This document shows positions 60,806-64,000 of a stretch of DNA of 64,000 nt, piece by piece. The stretch covers positions 4,526,001 through 4,590,000 of the forward strand of contig NZ_SHKY01000001.1 in assembly GCF_004217545.1 (NCBI RefSeq), read 5' to 3'. The position numbers and the translations under genes are program-made. The notes under the pieces were generated by a model. It was not told the DNA's origin. It searched no databases and saw only the letters and a list, made by a program, of their open reading frames with translations. Each line of letters starts with the position of its first letter. The stretch's first letter is position 1. This stretch comes from Krasilnikovia cinnamomea (lineage in GTDB: Bacteria > Actinomycetota > Actinomycetes > Mycobacteriales > Micromonosporaceae).

Positions 60806-62061
60806 CGACCGTCCTCTCCGGACTCGGGGGCCGCTCCGGCCCGTTCGGCGCGGGTGATCCAGTGCCGTCGGGCGCCCACCAGCAGGGCCGCCGCGACGGC
60901 CGCCATCACGACGGCGCCGATGCCGAACACGGCCGGGGTGCCCGCCGCCGCGGCGACGATGCCACCGGCGGCCGCGCCGATCGGCAGCCCGCCCCAGGCG
61001 ACCAGCCGGTACACGCTGTTGGCCCGCCCGAGCAGGTGCCGGGGCACCAGCGTCTGCCGCAGCACCACCACCACGACGTTCCAGGTCACGGTCCCGCAGG
61101 CGAACAGCGCCAGGGCGGCCCCGGCGGCGTACGGCGACGGCACGGTCGCCAGCACCGCCTCGCTGGTGGCGATCAGCGCGGCCGTGGCGACCAGCGCCGC
61201 CTCCCGGCCGAGGCGCCGGGTCAGGGCCGGGGCGAACCGGGACGCCAGCACCGCTCCGACCGCCTGGCAGGCCAGCATGATGCCGTACCCGAACGCGGTC
61301 AGGTGCAGCACCCGGGTGCTGTGCACGACGAGCACGGCCAGCATGGCGTTGCCGGCCAGGTTGATCAGGCAGGACAGCAGGGCGAGGGTGCGCAGCAGGT
61401 GGTGGCGGGCCAGCCACCGGGCACCGGCCATCATCTCCGACCACATCCCGGCCGCCGGTGGCCGCGCCTCGACCGGCCGGTTGCGCCTGATCCCGCTGAT
61501 CAGAATCGCCGAGCACACGAAGGTGGCCGCGTCGAGCCCGAACGGCAACGCCACCGCCACGCTGAACAGCAGCGCTCCGAGCAGCGGGCCGACGAACCCC
61601 GTCCCGGCCTCCTGCGCGGCCATCACCCGGGCGTTCGCCGTGGACAGCCCCGACTCCGGGGCGATGAACGGGACGAGCACCTGGGCGGCGTTGCGGCAGA
61701 GCACCTCGCCGACGCCCAGCAGGAACATGCAGGCGTAGAAGAGCGGCAGTCCGGCCCAGCCACCGACGATCCCCACCGCCAGCAGCGCGAGCAGGGCGGC
61801 CCGGACGAGGTCGACGCGCACCATCATCTTCCGCAGGTCGAGGCGGTCCACCAGCAGCCCGGCCGGGATCCCGAACAGCACGAACGGCGCGGTGAAGGCG
61901 ACCGACGCCGCGCCGATCAGGCGCGGGTCGTCGGTCAGGCTGGCGGCCAGCAGCGGAGCCGCCGCGATGGTGACACCGTCGCCGATCGCGGAGACGGACG
62001 CGCCCCACCACAGCCGGGAGTAGTCGCGGCCCAGCCCGGGCCGCGCGGCCACGACGGTCAC
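60802..62061 (-). CDS. MFS transporter
   Basis: A 419-aa transporter with twelve predicted helices. LLWWGASVSAIGDGVTIAAA-type N-terminus (here RLWWGASVSAIGDGVTIAAA), LFGIPAGLLVDRLDLRKMMV (motif A), and VVLRQTLVPRHLLGRANSVY are typical of the enterobactin/macrolide-exporter-like group. It precedes the ATP-grasp gene with a 4-base overlap and starts 4 bases after the aminopeptidase stop, so all three probably form one transcript. Confidence 0.92.
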   Translation of the reverse strand: MTVVAARPGLGRDYSRLWWGASVSAIGDGVTIAAAPLLAASLTDDPRLIGAASVAFTAPFVLFGIPAGLLVDRLDLRKMMVRVDLVRAALLALLAVGIVGGWAGLPLFYACMFLLGVGEVLCRNAAQVLVPFIAPESGLSTANARVMAAQEAGTGFVGPLLGALLFSVAVALPFGLDAATFVCSAILISGIRRNRPVEARPPAAGMWSEMMAGARWLARHHLLRTLALLSCLINLAGNAMLAVLVVHSTRVLHLTAFGYGIMLACQAVGAVLASRFAPALTRRLGREAALVATAALIATSEAVLATVPSPYAAGAALALFACGTVTWNVVVVVLRQTLVPRHLLGRANSVYRLVAWGGLPIGAAAGGIVAAAAGTPAVFGIGAVVMAAVAAALLVGARRHWITRAERAGAAPESGEDGR

Positions 62062-62065
62062 CGGG

Positions 62066-63571
62066 TCATCGGGCGTTCGCCCGTACGCGTGCGATCCACT
62101 GCTCCACCTCGTCGCAGGTGCGTGGCATCGCGGCGGACAGGTTCTCGCAGCCGTCCTCGGTGACCAGCACGTTGTCCTCGATGCGGACGCCGATGCCGCG
62201 GAACTCGGCGGGCGCCAGCAGGTCGTCGGCCTTGAAGTACAGCGCGGGCTCGACCGTGAGGACCATGCCCGGCAACAGCTCGCCGTCCATGTAGTCCTCG
62301 CGCAGCAGCAGCTGGCAGTCGTGCACGTCCATGCCCAGGTGGTGCGAGGTGCCGTGCACCATCCAGCGGCGGTGCCAGCCGCCGGTCTCCTTGTCGAGGG
62401 TCTGCTCGACCGTGACGCCCTCGGGCAGCAGCCCCCACTCGTGCAGCTTGCGGGCGATGACCGCGTTGGCGGCGGCGTGGATGTCGCTGAACTTGTTGCC
62501 CGGCTTCACCGCCGCCATCCCGGCCTGCTGTGCTTCGTACACCGCGTCGTAGACCTTGCGCTGCGCGTCGCTGAACCGGCCGGTCACCGGCAGGGTACGG
62601 GTGATGTCCGCGGTGAACAGCGAGTCGATCTCCACCCCGGCGTCGACCAGGATCAGGTCGCCGTCGTGGACCTCGCCGGTGTTCTTCGTCCAGTGGATGG
62701 TGTTGGCGTGGTCGCCGGCGGCGCAGATCGACTCGTAGCCGACGCCGTTTCCGGCGTGCCGGGCGTGCAGGCCGAAGACGCCCTCGATCCACCGCTCGCC
62801 GCGACCCCGGCGGACCGCCTCGGGCAGAGCCTCGATGATCGCCTCGAACCCGGTGTGGGTGGCGGCGATGGCCTTGCGCATCTCGCCGACCTCCCACGCG
62901 TCCTTGACCAGCCGCATCCCGGACAGGTGGCGGGCCAACTCCTCGTCGGCCTCCTCCCGCTGCTGTGCGGTCAGGGTCGTGCCCGCCTGGGTGCGTGCGG
63001 CCTCGACGAGCGTGGTGAGCTGCGGGTCGGCGTCGCGGACCACCCGTAGCCGGGCGGCGGCGTCGTCCTTGGCCAGGTCGTCGGCGAGCGCGTCGAGGTG
63101 GCGGCCGGACAGGCCGAGCTGGGACTCGATGTCGGCGATGGTGGGACGGGGGCCGACCCAGAACTCGCCGTACCGCGAGTCGGAGTAGAACTCCGCGCTG
63201 TCGCGCGGGGCCAGCGGGCGGAAGTACAGCACCGCGTGGTGGCCGCCGCCGGGCGCCGGGTCCAGCACGAGCACGCTGTCCGGCTCGGTGTCGGCGCCGA
63301 GCCCGGACAGGTGGGCGAACGCGGTGTGCGGCCGGAACGTGTAGTCGGTGTCGTTGCTGCGCACCTTCAGCCCGCCCGCGCCGATGACGAGCCGCTCGCC
63401 CGGGAACCGCTGCGACAGGGCCGCCCGCCGCCGGGCCGCGTGGTCGGCGACCTCCGCGCGCGGGGTCGGCGGGCGGTCGCGGGTGGCCCAGCCGGAGGCG
63501 ATGAACTCGCGGAATTGGTTACTGTCCGGGGTGCTGCGGTGGCTGGCCTGTGCCTGCTGCTCGCTCGTCAT
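62066..63571 (-). CDS. pepP: Xaa-Pro aminopeptidase (M24B)
   Basis: A 501-aa cytoplasmic metallopeptidase that removes N-terminal residues before proline. All metal ligands are visible: Asp and Asp in LVDAGVEIDSLFTADITRTL, His in MVHGTSHHLGMDVHDCQ, Glu in MVLTVEPALYFKA and Glu in GIGVRIEDNVLVTEDG. The N-terminal AMP_N domain contains FRPHTAFAHLSGLGADTEPD. ATG 63571 is preceded by GAAAGGA at good spacing. The transporter gene follows immediately downstream. Confidence 0.94.
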   Translation of the reverse strand: MTSEQQAQASHRSTPDSNQFREFIASGWATRDRPPTPRAEVADHAARRRAALSQRFPGERLVIGAGGLKVRSNDTDYTFRPHTAFAHLSGLGADTEPDSVLVLDPAPGGGHHAVLYFRPLAPRDSAEFYSDSRYGEFWVGPRPTIADIESQLGLSGRHLDALADDLAKDDAAARLRVVRDADPQLTTLVEAARTQAGTTLTAQQREEADEELARHLSGMRLVKDAWEVGEMRKAIAATHTGFEAIIEALPEAVRRGRGERWIEGVFGLHARHAGNGVGYESICAAGDHANTIHWTKNTGEVHDGDLILVDAGVEIDSLFTADITRTLPVTGRFSDAQRKVYDAVYEAQQAGMAAVKPGNKFSDIHAAANAVIARKLHEWGLLPEGVTVEQTLDKETGGWHRRWMVHGTSHHLGMDVHDCQLLLREDYMDGELLPGMVLTVEPALYFKADDLLAPAEFRGIGVRIEDNVLVTEDGCENLSAAMPRTCDEVEQWIARVRANAR

Positions 63572-63584
63572 GCGGGACATCCTT

Positions 63585-64000
63585 TCAGGCGGGGCCGACA
63601 GATTCGGCAGGCGGTGACATCGATGACTGTGGATGCGAATCGGCCCCGTCGCGGCACCGCAGCAGGAACGAGCGCTCGAAGACGATGACCGTCTCACCGG
63701 TCGACTTCGTGCCCGTCGTCTCGACCGTCACGATCCCCTGACCCGGGCGGGAGCGGGACCGCCGCTTGTGCAGGATCCGGCTGGTCGCGTACAGGGTGTC
63801 CCCGACGAAGACCGGGTCCTTGAGCCGCACCCGGTCCCAGCCGAGATTGGCCACGGCCCGCGCGGACAGCGCCTGTACGGTCATCCCGCCGATCAGGCAC
63901 AGGGTGATGCCGCTGTTGACCAGCACCCGGCCGTACTCGGCGGCGGCGCTGTAGTGCTGGTCGAAGTGCAGCGGGTGCTGGTTCATGGTGAGCAGGGTCA
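63585..64000 (-). CDS. MaoC-like dehydratase domain protein (5' end outside the window)
   Basis: A hot-dog fold protein. TMNQHPLHFDQHYSAAAEYG contains the family N-x-x-P-x-H pattern, and LVNSGITLCLIGGMTVQALS and LKDPVFVGDTLYATSRILHK follow. The open frame continues past base 64000, so the true start lies beyond the edge; ATG 63986 is inside the domain. MaoC proteins hydrate enoyl-CoA substrates. It sits 13 bases upstream of the aminopeptidase gene on the same strand. Confidence 0.85.
   Translation of the reverse strand, partial: TLLTMNQHPLHFDQHYSAAAEYGRVLVNSGITLCLIGGMTVQALSARAVANLGWDRVRLKDPVFVGDTLYATSRILHKRRSRSRPGQGIVTVETTGTKSTGETVIVFERSFLLRCRDGADSHPQSSMSPPAESVGPA

Noticed and set aside
60806..62011. 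Giant fused ATP-grasp protein reading through the MFS region
   Set aside because: The extra ~400 residues are a shadow frame of the MFS gene. A normal ATG at 60805 overlaps the MFS stop.

Overview
This window is high-GC actinobacterial DNA. GTG starts, dense genes, ATGA-type overlaps, an actinobacterial RiPP locus, NB-ARC/TPR regulators and a soluble methyl-accepting protein all fit. I infer a Micromonosporaceae member, possibly Actinoplanes-like; the sequence alone does not prove the genus.

Left part (1-13.2 kb): a lipoprotein L,D-transpeptidase is followed by an intact tRNA-Lys(CTT). The last 44 bases of the tRNA region recur exactly at 12778-12821, and a doubled GCGTGATC motif lies just inside each copy. 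The ~11.2 kb between them therefore looks like a site-specifically integrated element, now decayed. It carries an excisionase-like gene with two compensating frameshifts, a broken P-loop ATPase gene, transposase scraps, a large LuxR/STAND regulator, a small secreted protein, a double-DTG aspartic-protease-like protein and a DUF4240 protein. No integrase is left inside. A tyrosine-recombinase C-terminus lies just outside the right repeat and points toward it, which suggests a second, older integration in tandem.

13.2-32.5 kb: an accessory mixture. It holds a type B carboxylesterase, a complete IS3-family element (25-bp inverted repeats, CCA target duplication), DUF1707 and small membrane proteins, two alpha/beta hydrolases, and a FabG-like reductase lacking the usual catalytic Tyr. 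Convergent to that is an MFS exporter overlapping a FabI/InhA-like gene with a large internal deletion. Several gene stumps follow (acyl-CoA ligase, MFS), then an XRE/TPR regulator, two YCII proteins, a GNAT acetyltransferase, a STAS protein, a lipoprotein, a secreted glycerophosphodiesterase and a soluble chemoreceptor-like protein.

32.6-42 kb: the highlight is a RiPP locus related to the FxSxx-COOH (Fxs) systems. Two 61-aa precursor-like peptides are followed upstream by an HExxH peptide-modification protein, a radical SAM/SPASM maturase overlapping it by ATGA, and two NB-ARC/TPR proteins with the same C-terminal tail. A 59-aa single-helix membrane peptide, absent from ordinary ORF lists, sits between the two TPR genes. 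Both precursors end in Y-A-A-H-G-(S/T)-(S/T)-x, with His where the named family has Phe.

42-64 kb: metabolic and envelope genes. These include a 2,4-dienoyl-CoA reductase/crotonase/PadR run, an orphan peptide-binding protein, a secreted LVIVD propeller, a secreted TAP-like hydrolase, an ABC-2 transporter divergent from a two-component system, a methyltransferase with CutC, a secreted RTX-repeat protein, a deazaflavin-type protein, a secreted GH5-like glycosidase, an ATP-grasp/MFS pair, a Xaa-Pro aminopeptidase and a MaoC protein running off the right edge.
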